Shown here: positions 40,748-52,225 of the stretch, one piece after another
Layout of the letters: each line of letters starts with the position of its first letter
Numbering within the stretch: the stretch's first letter is position 1
DNA from: CAWKKW01 sp963850345
GTDB taxonomy: Bacteria > Acidobacteriota > Terriglobia > Terriglobales > Acidobacteriaceae
Assembly: GCA_963850345.1 (NCBI GenBank)
Contig: CAWKKW010000010.1
Coordinates: 7,060 to 71,059, forward strand
Reading direction: 5' to 3'
Length of the DNA: 64,000 bases
Position numbers and translations under genes: made by a program
The notes under the pieces: model-generated
Told to the model about the DNA's origin: nothing
Database searches by the model: none
The model's input: only the letters and a program-made list of their open reading frames with translations

Positions 40748-42901
40748 CTAGCGCCTCTCGGCCACCGACTGCGAAGGCGCACTCGGCATGTATTGCTCAA
40801 ACCACTGCAGCGCCCTCGCCAGCACATCCCGCTGATGCATCGGGTCCGCAAACCGGTGTCCCTCGTTGGGATACACCACCAGCTCCGTAGGCACATGCTG
40901 CGCGCGCAACGCGTGCCAGAACTCAAACGACTGCGGCGCGGGACACTCTCCGTCGCGATCGCCGACCACTACCAGCGTCGGCGTCTTCACCCGCTGAATG
41001 AAGTCGATCGCCGAACTCTTCGCATAGACCCGCGGGTCGTCATACACCGTGGCTCCAAAAAACGGCGTCATCCACTGGTCGATCGAATTCTCCCCGTAAT
41101 AACTCTGCCAGTTCGCAATGCCCGCACCCGCCACCGCAGCGTGGAAGCGGTTCGTCTGCGTCACCGCGAACATGGTCATGAAACCGCCATAGCTCCAGCC
41201 CGTCAGCCCGATCCGCTCTGAATCCACCGGAACCTTCGCCACCACCGAGTCCACCCCCGCGAGAATGTCCCGCAGATCCCCATACCCGAAGTCTTTGCGA
41301 TTCGCCTCGGTGAATGCCTCGCCCTGCCCATAACTTCCCCGAGGATTCGGCTCCAGCACGAAGTATCCAACCGCCGAAAAGGGAGTTCCGCCAAACCCCA
41401 CACCCGGCCACCTCGGCACCACCGCGGAGGAAGGCCCCCCATGCACCATCACCACCATCGGATATTTCTTCGCCGGATCGTAGTCCGCCGGATACACCAG
41501 CCAGCCCTGCACCTGGAATCCGTCATTCCGCCAGGTGATCGACTCCGCCCGGCCCCACGCCGGCTTCAGCAACTCGTTATAGTGCGTCGCCTGCACCGGC
41601 TGCTCCAGTGCCCCGGCGAACACCTCCGGCGCCTTCGCCAGAGAACTCTCTACGAACGCGAACTGCTTGCCATCCGCCGACACTGACAAGCTGCCATCCA
41701 GCCGCCCATCCCCAACCGTCGCATCCGCCCTCAGCCGCGCATCCCGCTGAACGCCGCCGCCCACTGCGCACGCGCCCTCGGCCTGCGACACACACGCGCC
41801 GCTTCGCCGGTTCTCGACCACCTGCATCGAGCCGCCCTTGATCTCCGTAGTCAGAAAATGCGCGTCTCCCTTCGCATCTCGCAGCCATTCAAACCACGCG
41901 ACGGAACTGTCCTTTGGCTCCAGTAACGCCACCGGCGACCCACCTGACGACGGCACCAGGTAAACATCCCCGCCCGTCGGCCCCTGGTCCGACATCAATC
42001 CGGCGATGAACGCAATCGACTTCCCATCCGCGGACCATCGCGGAACCGCCATCTGCAACCCATGCAGCGGTCCCGACACCGTCTCCGGTGCGAAAACCGA
42101 CTTTGGCTCTCCACCTACTTCCTGCGTGTACAGTTGCGCCACCCACCAGTTGTTCTCGCCCGGTGGCGCCGCCGCCACATACGCCAGCTTCTTCGAATCA
42201 GGCGACCAGTCAAATTCATATACGTGAAGATTCGCCGGGCTGACCTGCCGCACCTGCCCTCCGCCCACCTCCACCGCCGCCACCCGCTGGATCTCCAACC
42301 CGTCCTGGCCAATCACGCCCGAAGGCGGCTTCATCGCTGCCAGTGCGCCCGAAGGCCGCGTCGCCCCCTCCACATATAGAAAGCCGATCTGCTGGCCGTC
42401 CGGCGAAAACTGCGGAGCCTCCACATATCCATGCAGATGCGTGAGCCTCCGCGCGGTCTTGGAGTTCAGATCGTAGAGGTACACCTCCGACTGCCCATGG
42501 GACTGGCAATCCGAAAGGAACGCCAGCGCATTGCCCTGCGGCGACCAGGCCAGCCCGCTCTCCTCGCAAGCCGCTCCCTTGTCCCCGGCCGTGATCCGGC
42601 GTGTCTTCTGCGGTTCCTTTCGCGGCGCCACTTCGATGTCGCTGCCGCCGTGCTCTCCGTCCACCACCCACGCCAGCAGGCTCCCGTCCGGCGAAATCGC
42701 CGCCTGCTGCAGGTTCCGCACCTTCTCCAGATCGCTGACAACGCGGTTGATCTGCGCACTCTGCGTCGCCGACACGCTGGGCTTGCTTTCTGCCCCAGCG
42801 ACCCGCCCGGCGGCACCCCACGCCAGCAGCAGAGAACAGGAACAGACCAGCCAGAGTCGACGACGGAAACGGCGCAGCGGAGTGGGCAAAAGTGCTAGCA
42901 T
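40748..42901 (-). CDS. S9 family peptidase (acylaminoacyl/dipeptidyl peptidase type), secreted
   Basis: A 717-residue protein with a basic start and hydrophobic signal (RRLWLVCSCSLLLAWGAAG), a WD-like beta-propeller (AAISPDGSLLAWVVDGE, GLAWSPQGNALAFLSD, PQFSPDGQQIGFLY) and a C-terminal prolyl-oligopeptidase domain. The catalytic Ser is in LTGWSYGGFMTM, the Asp in VVGDRDGECP and the His in PNEGHRFAD; HGGPSSAV forms the oxyanion region. It probably removes di- or tripeptides in the periplasm. No clear Shine-Dalgarno precedes the ATG. It is divergent from the ribosomal operon. Confidence 0.92.
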   Translation of the reverse strand: MLALLPTPLRRFRRRLWLVCSCSLLLAWGAAGRVAGAESKPSVSATQSAQINRVVSDLEKVRNLQQAAISPDGSLLAWVVDGEHGGSDIEVAPRKEPQKTRRITAGDKGAACEESGLAWSPQGNALAFLSDCQSHGQSEVYLYDLNSKTARRLTHLHGYVEAPQFSPDGQQIGFLYVEGATRPSGALAAMKPPSGVIGQDGLEIQRVAAVEVGGGQVRQVSPANLHVYEFDWSPDSKKLAYVAAAPPGENNWWVAQLYTQEVGGEPKSVFAPETVSGPLHGLQMAVPRWSADGKSIAFIAGLMSDQGPTGGDVYLVPSSGGSPVALLEPKDSSVAWFEWLRDAKGDAHFLTTEIKGGSMQVVENRRSGACVSQAEGACAVGGGVQRDARLRADATVGDGRLDGSLSVSADGKQFAFVESSLAKAPEVFAGALEQPVQATHYNELLKPAWGRAESITWRNDGFQVQGWLVYPADYDPAKKYPMVVMVHGGPSSAVVPRWPGVGFGGTPFSAVGYFVLEPNPRGSYGQGEAFTEANRKDFGYGDLRDILAGVDSVVAKVPVDSERIGLTGWSYGGFMTMFAVTQTNRFHAAVAGAGIANWQSYYGENSIDQWMTPFFGATVYDDPRVYAKSSAIDFIQRVKTPTLVVVGDRDGECPAPQSFEFWHALRAQHVPTELVVYPNEGHRFADPMHQRDVLARALQWFEQYMPSAPSQSVAERR

Positions 42902-42997
42902 ATTGATACAGGATGCTAGCAGGCACCGCGTCGCCCGGGGAATTTTCCTGCCGACGCAAAATTGCCGAAGTTTTTGGCCATTTCCGCTGCCTGCGAA

Positions 42998-43026
42998 TTG
43001 ACCGTAGACCAGCGTCTTGGTATTGT
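42998..43026 (+). promoter_or_regulatory. Sigma-70-type promoter of the ribosomal operon
   Basis: TTGACC at 42998-43003 and TATTGT at 43021-43026 are separated by exactly 17 bases, close to the consensus TTGACA/TATAAT. This is the only good pair before rpsL in the gap. The predicted start near 43033 leaves a leader of about 475 bases. Pattern evidence only. Confidence 0.6.
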
Positions 43027-43250
43027 TAAAAGGTTCCGCGAATAAGCCTCGGCGTTAGGTGTGAGTCGAGGCAGATGAATAATGTCCGCAGACCACGTAC
43101 TTGAAGCCGCAAATTTGACCGAAATAAGCGTCGAATGCGTGGCCAAAACAGGTTCTGCGGCCCCTTCCATCGGGGTCCCCATACAGAAGTAAGGCATGGG
43201 GCTAATCGCATCGGAGCCTGCGACACCTTCCACCTGGGAAGGCTATGCAG

Positions 43251-43284
43251 GCCGGAATCCACGAAACGGAGCCGGCTTTCTTTT
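43251..43284 (+). promoter_or_regulatory. Attenuator-like hairpin plus T tract in the rpsL leader
   Basis: GCCGG (43251-43255) pairs with CCGGC (43272-43276), with CC/GG (43259-43260 with 43268-43269) extending the stem. TTTCTTTTAG follows directly. The form is that of a Rho-independent terminator located about 220 bases before the rpsL start, within the predicted leader. Confidence 0.5.
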
Positions 43285-43506
43285 AGGGAAGCGCTCGGCC
43301 ACCGTCGGGATTCTCGTCTGGACGTTGAGCAAGGCAGACGCGAAGCTGTAGTTGGAGCGACTTCGCGCGACTGGAAGCATCAAGGGATGCTGTCCAGAAA
43401 AACTGCGTGTGGCCCGCCTGCTGCGGTACGCGCGTCAGGTCAAAGGTTCGTAAGGTCGATCCGCTGTGTGATCGATAGCTTTTTAGAAGGTGTAAGGAGT
43501 CAGAGT

Positions 43507-43890
43507 TTGCCTACATTCAGTCAGCTCGTCAGAAAAGGCCGTACCGCACCGCGGTACAAGACGGCCAGCCCGGCACTGCAGGGTTCACCCCAGCGCCGCG
43601 GGGTGTGCACGCGTGTTTACACGCAGACTCCCAAGAAGCCGAACTCCGCGCTTCGCAAAGTGGCCCGCGTTCGCCTGACCAATGGAATTGAAGTCACCAC
43701 CTATATTCCCGGTATCGGCCATAACCTGCAGGAGCACTCGATCGTGCTCATCCGCGGCGGCCGTGTAAAAGATCTGCCGGGCGTTCGCTATCACGTGGTG
43801 CGCGGCACGCTCGATTCGGTCGGCGTCGCCAACCGTAAGCAGAGCCGGTCCAAGTACGGCGCCAAGCGGCCTAAGGTCGCTGCAAAGTAA
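43507..43890 (+). CDS. rpsL: 30S ribosomal protein S12 (uS12)
   Basis: 127 residues, the decoding-site protein of the small subunit. The TTG start, preceded by GTAAGGAG, gives PTFSQLVRKGR at the usual N-terminus; the frame is open for 372 bases upstream, but that part is not S12. The loops TPKKPNSALRKVARVRL and GGRVKDLPGVRYHVVRG are intact and carry the wild-type Lys residues at the positions linked to streptomycin response in other bacteria. First gene of the str part of the operon, 91 bases before rpsG. Confidence 0.98.
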   Translation: MPTFSQLVRKGRTAPRYKTASPALQGSPQRRGVCTRVYTQTPKKPNSALRKVARVRLTNGIEVTTYIPGIGHNLQEHSIVLIRGGRVKDLPGVRYHVVRGTLDSVGVANRKQSRSKYGAKRPKVAAK

Positions 43891-43935
43891 GGCTGGCCTT
43901 CCAGCCGGTCGCGCCTTGAGCGCGCATCTGGAAGG
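43891..43935 (+). promoter_or_regulatory. Alternative hairpins between rpsL and rpsG (candidate S7 site)
   Basis: Directly after the rpsL stop, GGCTGG (43891-43896) pairs with CCAGCC (43901-43906) around CCTT. Overlapping it, CCTTCCAG (43897-43904) pairs with CTGGAAGG (43928-43935), enclosing a GCGC/GCGC hairpin (43911-43923). The two folds exclude each other. In E. coli the S12-S7 spacer is the binding site for repressor S7; that link is by position only. Confidence 0.5.
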
Positions 43936-43981
43936 GCAACGAAAGCTGGACCCTGTAGGTCCCGGAGAGTGGAATTAAGGT

Positions 43982-44452
43982 ATGCCGAGAAAAGGTCACA
44001 TCGCGAAACGTGAGGTCGAGGCCGACCCCGTCTACAACTCGTCGCTGGTGGAGAAGTTCATCAACTCGATGATGTGGGACGGCAAGAAGTCGACAGCGCA
44101 GGGCATCTTCTATCAGGCCATGCGCAACCTGGAACAGCGCGGCGGCGACGAAGCCCTCAAGCTGTTCAAGAAAGCGGTCGAGAACTGCAAGCCCCTGCTC
44201 GAGGTCAAGACCCGGCGTGTGGGCGGCGCAAACTATCAGGTGCCGATCGAAGTGAACCCGGAACGCCGTACCTCCCTTGCCATTCGCTGGCTGGTGAACT
44301 ACGGCCGGGCACGCGGCGAAAAAGGCATGGTCGACAAGCTTACCAATGAGTTGCTCGACGCAGCCAATGGTCGCGGAGCCGCGATGAAGAAGAAGGAAGA
44401 CGTTCATCGCATGGCCGAAGCAAACAAGGCCTTCGCGCACTATCGCTGGTAG
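43982..44452 (+). CDS. rpsG: 30S ribosomal protein S7 (uS7)
   Basis: 156 residues, the usual length; an assembly initiator of the 30S head that contacts 16S rRNA and E-site tRNA. It begins MPRKGHIAKREVEADPVYNS, slightly different from the common PRRR start, and contains EVKTRRVGGANYQVPIEV and LAIRWLVNYGRARGEK, the conserved helices. The 91-base spacer upstream can fold in two ways. It is followed by 114 bases before fusA. Confidence 0.98.
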   Translation: MPRKGHIAKREVEADPVYNSSLVEKFINSMMWDGKKSTAQGIFYQAMRNLEQRGGDEALKLFKKAVENCKPLLEVKTRRVGGANYQVPIEVNPERRTSLAIRWLVNYGRARGEKGMVDKLTNELLDAANGRGAAMKKKEDVHRMAEANKAFAHYRW

Positions 44453-44535
44453 TTCGTTTCGCGGAAAGCACCACTTCCGCATTGAGGATAAGCTCGGCCC
44501 CGCTGGCCGTGCATGCATTGAGCAGCAAGAGTAAA

Positions 44536-44552
44536 CGCGGGCTGGACCCGCG
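44536..44552 (+). promoter_or_regulatory. Hairpin before fusA
   Basis: CGCGGG (44536-44541) and CCCGCG (44547-44552) form a perfect six-base stem with a five-base loop, 14 bases before the fusA GTG, close enough to the ribosome site (GTGAG) to influence initiation. No T tract follows, so it is not a terminator. Confidence 0.45.
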
Positions 44553-44566
44553 AAAGTGAGAAACAC

Positions 44567-46651
<2,085 letters not shown>

Positions 46652-46737
46652 TCGGCTCTACGCAGGGATGTCGGGTCCGGAAAGACGCGGGCTCGAGGCG
46701 ACAACCAGAATCGCAAGGGTAACGAGAGAGGAACACG

Positions 46738-47925
<1,188 letters not shown>

Positions 47926-47940
47926 ATAACCGGCAATCCG

Positions 47941-48108
47941 CGTTTGGGCGGTTAGACTAACCGGCAAACGTCAGATGGCAAGTTAGAAAAGGCTCGGATT
48001 TGCACCACAAACCGTGCAGATCCGGGTCGAATACGATGCAGAATTCGACCAAAAGTGAGCTTAGACTGCCACTTTGTGTGCTTCGCAGGCCCTGATTTGT
48101 GGCCTTGC
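47941..48108 (+). promoter_or_regulatory. Five consecutive hairpins between tuf and rpsJ (candidate cis-regulatory RNA)
   Basis: The 200-base spacer holds five side-by-side inverted repeats. HP1 47941-47970: CGTTTG..GCGGTTA with TAACCGGC..AAACG. HP2 47995-48024: an 11-base stem, CGGATTTGCAC with GTGCAGATCCG, loop of eight. HP3 48025-48050: GGTCGAAT with ATTCGACC. HP4 48052-48075: AAAGTG with CACTTT. HP5 48085-48108: GCAGGCC with GGCC-T-TGC. rpsJ starts 17 bases later. No T tract follows, so it is not an ordinary terminator; it probably acts as a leader or processing region for the S10 part. Confidence 0.6.
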
Positions 48109-48125
48109 AGAAAGAACAAACGATC

Positions 48126-48443
48126 ATGGTAGGACAGAGAATTCGAATCCGGTTAAAGGCTTACGACTATCGCGTGCTCGACACGTCGACCGGCGAAATC
48201 GTCGACACGGCCAAGCGCACGGGCGCCCAGGTCGCAGGACCGATTCCGCTGCCGACAGTGAAGAACAAGTACTGCGTGCTGCGTTCGCCGCACGTCGACA
48301 AGAAATCGCGCGAAGCCTTTGAAATCCGCACTCACAAGCGGCTTATCGATATCCTCGAGCCCACTCAGCAGACGGTTGACGCGTTGATGAAACTCGATCT
48401 GCCGGCCGGTGTGGATGTCGAGATCAAGGCCTTCGAAAAGTAG
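48126..48443 (+). CDS. rpsJ: 30S ribosomal protein S10 (uS10)
   Basis: 105 residues; head protein of the 30S subunit that also serves as NusE in antitermination. It starts MVGQRIRIRLKAYDYRVLDT, and the tRNA-proximal loop IPLPTVKNKYCVLRSPHVDK is conserved. The ATG at 48126 is preferred over an upstream in-frame TTG because the alignment begins there. It is preceded by the structured spacer after tuf and followed by 80 bases before rplC. Confidence 0.97.
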   Translation: MVGQRIRIRLKAYDYRVLDTSTGEIVDTAKRTGAQVAGPIPLPTVKNKYCVLRSPHVDKKSREAFEIRTHKRLIDILEPTQQTVDALMKLDLPAGVDVEIKAFEK

Positions 48444-48452
48444 TGTAACCAC

Positions 48453-48472
48453 GACCGGCACACAAGCCGGTC
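48453..48472 (+). promoter_or_regulatory. Perfect hairpin between rpsJ and rplC
   Basis: GACCGGC (48453-48459) pairs perfectly with GCCGGTC (48466-48472) across a six-base ACACAA loop, ten bases after the rpsJ stop. It is the most regular of the GCCGGT-type hairpins found in spacers of this operon. Confidence 0.55.
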
Positions 48473-48523
48473 ACGTAGTACCTACAGTGCCAGTCGTACA
48501 AGGCATGATGAGGAAAGGGAACT

Positions 48524-49279
48524 ATGGCTGTTACAGGAATTCTGGGTAAGAAGATCGGCATGACGCAGGTGTTCGACGAAAAGGGCGACGTTCACCCCAT
48601 CACCGTGCTGCAGGCTGGTCCGTGCGTGATCGCGCAGTTGAAGACGCTGGCCAAAGACGGTTACGATGCGGCGCAAATCGGCCTGGTCGAGTTCGTCAAG
48701 AGCTCCAAGGTGAACAAGCCGCAGGCCGGACACTTCGCCAAGAGCAACGTGCCTCCCGTTCGGCTGCTGAAGGAAGTGCCGATTGAGATCACCAAGCCGG
48801 CCGACGGCGACGAAGCTGCCATCGATGGCGTGAAGGCCGGTGACAAAGTTCTCGTCGACATCTTCTCCAACGAGCGCTACGTCGACGTGATCGGCACCAG
48901 CAAAGGACGCGGATTTGCAGGCGTGGTTCGGCGGCATCACTTCGGTGGCGGCCCCAAGGCGCACGGACACATGTTCCAGGTGCAGGGTTCGATTGGCGCC
49001 TCGTCGTTTCCGTCTCGCGTATTTCCCGGCCAGCGCATGCCGGGTCACATGGGCGTCGATCGGGTCACGGTGCGCAATCTCCGCATTCGCGGCATCGATC
49101 TCGACGAAAACCTGCTGATGGTCGAGGGCGCGGTTCCAGGACCCAAAGACGGTTACGTATTGATCTCGAAGTCGAAGGCTCCGCCGCGCGAGCGTCGTGG
49201 CTTTGGTGGCGCGGGCACGGTCGATCCGTTGAAGGCTTCGAAGAAGGCTTCGGCAAGCAAGTCAGCCAAGAAGAAATAA
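48524..49279 (+). CDS. rplC: 50S ribosomal protein L3 (uL3)
   Basis: 251 residues, about 40 longer than E. coli L3. It begins with TGILGKKIGMTQVFDEKG. The long loop that reaches the peptidyl-transferase centre is present (GGGPKAHGHMFQVQGS; FPGQRMPGHMG). The extra length lies partly in a C-terminal Lys/Ala/Ser tail (LKASKKASASKSAKKK), a feature shared with L22 here. AGGAAAGGG precedes the ATG. Confidence 0.98.
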   Translation: MAVTGILGKKIGMTQVFDEKGDVHPITVLQAGPCVIAQLKTLAKDGYDAAQIGLVEFVKSSKVNKPQAGHFAKSNVPPVRLLKEVPIEITKPADGDEAAIDGVKAGDKVLVDIFSNERYVDVIGTSKGRGFAGVVRRHHFGGGPKAHGHMFQVQGSIGASSFPSRVFPGQRMPGHMGVDRVTVRNLRIRGIDLDENLLMVEGAVPGPKDGYVLISKSKAPPRERRGFGGAGTVDPLKASKKASASKSAKKK

Positions 49280-49375
49280 GCATTGGCCGACGCGCTCTGA
49301 AGAGTGCAGACGGCGCCCACAGGATGAAGAGCTAACGGCCGGATGCGAAAACTGCTGAGTTCGAAAGAGAAGACG

Positions 49376-50053
49376 ATGGCAAACATTGATGTAGTGGATC
49401 TCGGAGGACAGAAGGTTGGCTCGTTCGAGCTGGCTGATGAACTGTTCGCGCCGAGCGAAGTGAATGATGCGCTGCTCTGGGAAGCGGTGAAGCACTATCG
49501 TGCAGCCCTGCGCCAGGGAACGGCCGCAACCAAGAACCGCAAGCTGGTCGCCGGCTCGGGCAAGAAGCTGTGGAAGCAGAAGGGCACAGGCCGCGCGCGT
49601 GTCGGTTCGGTTCGCTCGCCTCTCTGGCGCCATGGCGGCACCGTTCACGGACCGCAGCCCCGTTCTTACGATTACGCATTTCCGCGCAAGAAGCTGCTGG
49701 GTGCACTGCGATCCGCAGTCGCAGCCAAGCTGGCCGATGGCAAGCTGACGGTGGTCGAGAGTCTTGAATTGAACGAAGGCAAGACCAAGCTCTATCGCGC
49801 GGCTCTCGACAAGCTCGATGCCAAGCGCACCACGCTTATCGTTGAGTCCGGCACCGCATTGAGCGAGAAGCTGGTGCTTGGGGCGCGCAATCTCAAAAAC
49901 GTCGAGTTGCTGCTCAATACCGAAGTGCATCCCTACGACCTGCTGCGTTACGAGCGTGCGATCTTCTCCCGCGCTGCGATTGAAAAGCTGCAGGAAGCCT
50001 TGAAGAAGACTGTGTCCAAGCGCAAGCTTGCGGCCCAGGCGGAGGTAGCTTAA
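49376..50053 (+). CDS. rplD: 50S ribosomal protein L4 (uL4)
   Basis: 225 residues; exit-tunnel protein and, in enterobacteria, the regulator of the S10 operon. The ATG at 49376 gives MANIDVVDLGGQKVGSFEL; an in-frame ATG 33 bases earlier adds a basic peptide and is not preferred. The tunnel loop KQKGTGRARVGSVRSPLWR and GGTVHGPQPRSY are conserved. It overlaps rplW by one base (TAATG), so the two are coupled. Confidence 0.97.
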   Translation: MANIDVVDLGGQKVGSFELADELFAPSEVNDALLWEAVKHYRAALRQGTAATKNRKLVAGSGKKLWKQKGTGRARVGSVRSPLWRHGGTVHGPQPRSYDYAFPRKKLLGALRSAVAAKLADGKLTVVESLELNEGKTKLYRAALDKLDAKRTTLIVESGTALSEKLVLGARNLKNVELLLNTEVHPYDLLRYERAIFSRAAIEKLQEALKKTVSKRKLAAQAEVA

Positions 50054-50346
50054 TGCCGACGACCTATAACGTGATTCGCCGCCCGCTGATTACCGAGAAG
50101 GGGCTCACCGTCAAGGAGACCGAAGGCACGCTGGTCTTTGAAGTAGCGGCCGGTGCGACCAAGACGGAAGTGAAGCAGGCAGTCGAAGTCTTGTTCAAGG
50201 TGAAGGTCTCGACGGTCCGGACCGCCAACGTTCTCGGCAAGGAGCGGCGCCGCGGCAAGTTCTCCGGCTTCCGTCCTGACTGGAAGAAGGCGTATGTGCG
50301 CCTCAAGTCCGGCGAGAAGATTCCGGATTACCTGAACAACCTGTAA
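50053..50346 (+). CDS. rplW: 50S ribosomal protein L23 (uL23)
   Basis: 97 residues; located at the tunnel exit, where it docks trigger factor and SRP. The start overlaps the rplD stop by one base. VIRRPLITEKGLTVKETEG is the standard N-terminal helix; AVEVLFKVKVSTVRTANVLG and RRGKFSGFRPDWKKAYVRLK are typical. The following spacer of 124 bases contains a hairpin and direct repeats. Confidence 0.97.
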   Translation: MPTTYNVIRRPLITEKGLTVKETEGTLVFEVAAGATKTEVKQAVEVLFKVKVSTVRTANVLGKERRRGKFSGFRPDWKKAYVRLKSGEKIPDYLNNL

Positions 50347-50352
50347 GAGCGG

Positions 50353-50372
50353 GGCCGGTGAAATACCGGTCG
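50353..50372 (+). promoter_or_regulatory. Hairpin between rplW and rplB
   Basis: GGCCGGT and ACCGGTC pair over seven positions (one G-T) around a five-base GAAAT loop, within ten bases of the rplW stop. It belongs to the recurrent GCCGGT/ACCGGC type of this operon. Confidence 0.5.
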
Positions 50373-50424
50373 ATTGCAGAACCGAATGAGAGATGAGCGC
50401 CGCAAGCAAGAGCGCACATCCGAG

Positions 50425-50460
50425 AAAGCTGAAAGCGAGTCGCTGGAAGCTGAAAGCTTG
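50425..50460. repeat. Direct repeats AAGCTGAAAGC in the rplW-rplB spacer
   Basis: AAGCTGAAAGC occurs twice (about 50426-50436 and 50447-50457), separated by GAGTCGCTGG. A partial relative, CAGCTGGAAGTTCAG, lies in the rplB-rpsS spacer near 51354. The elements do not encode anything and may be small interspersed repeats. Confidence 0.6.
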
Positions 50461-50470
50461 AGAAGAGACT

Positions 50471-51298
<828 letters not shown>

Positions 51299-51382
51299 GG
51301 GCGGAAGATGTAACAGCGGCGAAGACGTACAAGCCGTTAGTTCTCGAAATCAGCAGCTGGAAGTTCAGGAGTTAGCGAAGTT

Positions 51383-51670
51383 ATGGCACGTTCGACAAAA
51401 AAGGGTCCTTTCATTGACGGGCACCTGATGGTCAAGATTGAAGTGTTGAACCAGGCGAATGACAAGAAAGTCGTTCGCACCTGGTCGCGCCGTTCCACCA
51501 TCCACCCAGATTTCGTAGGCCACACGATTGCGGTGCACAACGGCAAGAAGTTCGTGCCGGTGTATGTGACAGAAAATATGGTGGGGCACAAGCTGGGTGA
51601 GTTCGCGGCAACGCGCACCTTTAAGGGTCACTCGGCCAAGGCTTCAGAATCCTCGGCAAAGCCGCGCTAA
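51383..51670 (+). CDS. rpsS: 30S ribosomal protein S19 (uS19)
   Basis: 95 residues. ARSTKKGPFIDGHLMVKIE opens the protein, and TWSRRSTIHPDFVGHTIAV and YVTENMVGHKLGEFAATRTF are the conserved rRNA-contact and head segments. The Ser/Lys tail is ordinary. It is 84 bases after rplB and 24 bases before rplV. Confidence 0.98.
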   Translation: MARSTKKGPFIDGHLMVKIEVLNQANDKKVVRTWSRRSTIHPDFVGHTIAVHNGKKFVPVYVTENMVGHKLGEFAATRTFKGHSAKASESSAKPR

Positions 51671-51694
51671 GCGGGTATTTGGGAAGGCAAACCA

Positions 51695-52207
51695 ATGCTA
51701 TTGGCAGAAAAAGAATTCCGGGCTGAAGCGCGATTCCAGCGGGTCTCTCCGCAGAAGGCGCGGCTGGTGCTCGAGTTGATCAAGGGCCGCAAGGTCGAAG
51801 AGGCGCTGAACACCGTCGCCTTCACCAAGAAGGGCGTTGCGCCCCTGGTCGAGAAGGTGCTGCGCTCGGCCTTGCAGAACGCGAACTACCTCAGCCAGGA
51901 GCAGGGCCTCGACGTGGATGTGGACAACCTCTACGTCAAGACCGCCGTGGCCAACGATGGACCCCGCATGAAGCGGATCCGTCCGGCACCGATGGGCCGC
52001 GCGTATCGATATCAGCGCAGGCTGTCGCACATCGTGATCTCGGTTGCCGAGCGCGTACGCGGTGGGCTGGTGACCACTGCCGGTGAAACGGAAGAGACTC
52101 GCAAGCCGCTCAAGCGCGCAGCAAAGAAGGCTCCGGCGAAGAAGGCCGTAGCGAAGAAGAAGACGGCCGCGAAGTCCGCAGCCAAGAAGAACTGGGCAAA
52201 GAAGTAG
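51695..52207 (+). CDS. rplV: 50S ribosomal protein L22 (uL22) with basic C-terminal tail
   Basis: 170 residues, against about 110 in E. coli. The core (FRAEARFQRVSPQKARLVLE; tunnel loop near DGPRMKRIRPAPMGRAYRYQ) ends at about residue 130. The remaining 40 residues are nearly all Lys and Ala (RAAKKAPAKKAVAKKKTA and more), like a histone H1 tail. The tail is encoded by GCx/AAG repeats. It may contact rRNA at the surface; its role is unknown. Confidence 0.96.
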   Translation: MLLAEKEFRAEARFQRVSPQKARLVLELIKGRKVEEALNTVAFTKKGVAPLVEKVLRSALQNANYLSQEQGLDVDVDNLYVKTAVANDGPRMKRIRPAPMGRAYRYQRRLSHIVISVAERVRGGLVTTAGETEETRKPLKRAAKKAPAKKAVAKKKTAAKSAAKKNWAKK

Positions 52208-52225
52208 AGGATTAAGAGGAAGCTT

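Larger units (their letters stand above)
42902..43506 (+). promoter_or_regulatory. Long leader region upstream of rpsL
   Basis: This 605-base gap contains no gene. After a sigma-70-like promoter at 42998-43026 the predicted transcript carries a leader of about 475 bases. Inverted repeats inside it are GCCTCG/CGAGGC (about 43046-43072), CCTTCC/GGAAGG (about 43226-43242), an attenuator-like hairpin at 43251-43284 and CGCGAAG/CTTCGCG (43339-43345 with 43361-43367). Most of the stretch is free of stop codons in one frame, but this is a G+C effect. Confidence 0.55.

Noticed and set aside
43135..43506. Open frame continuing upstream from rpsL
   Set aside because: S12 homology begins exactly at the TTG with a good ribosome site; the upstream part is the leader.
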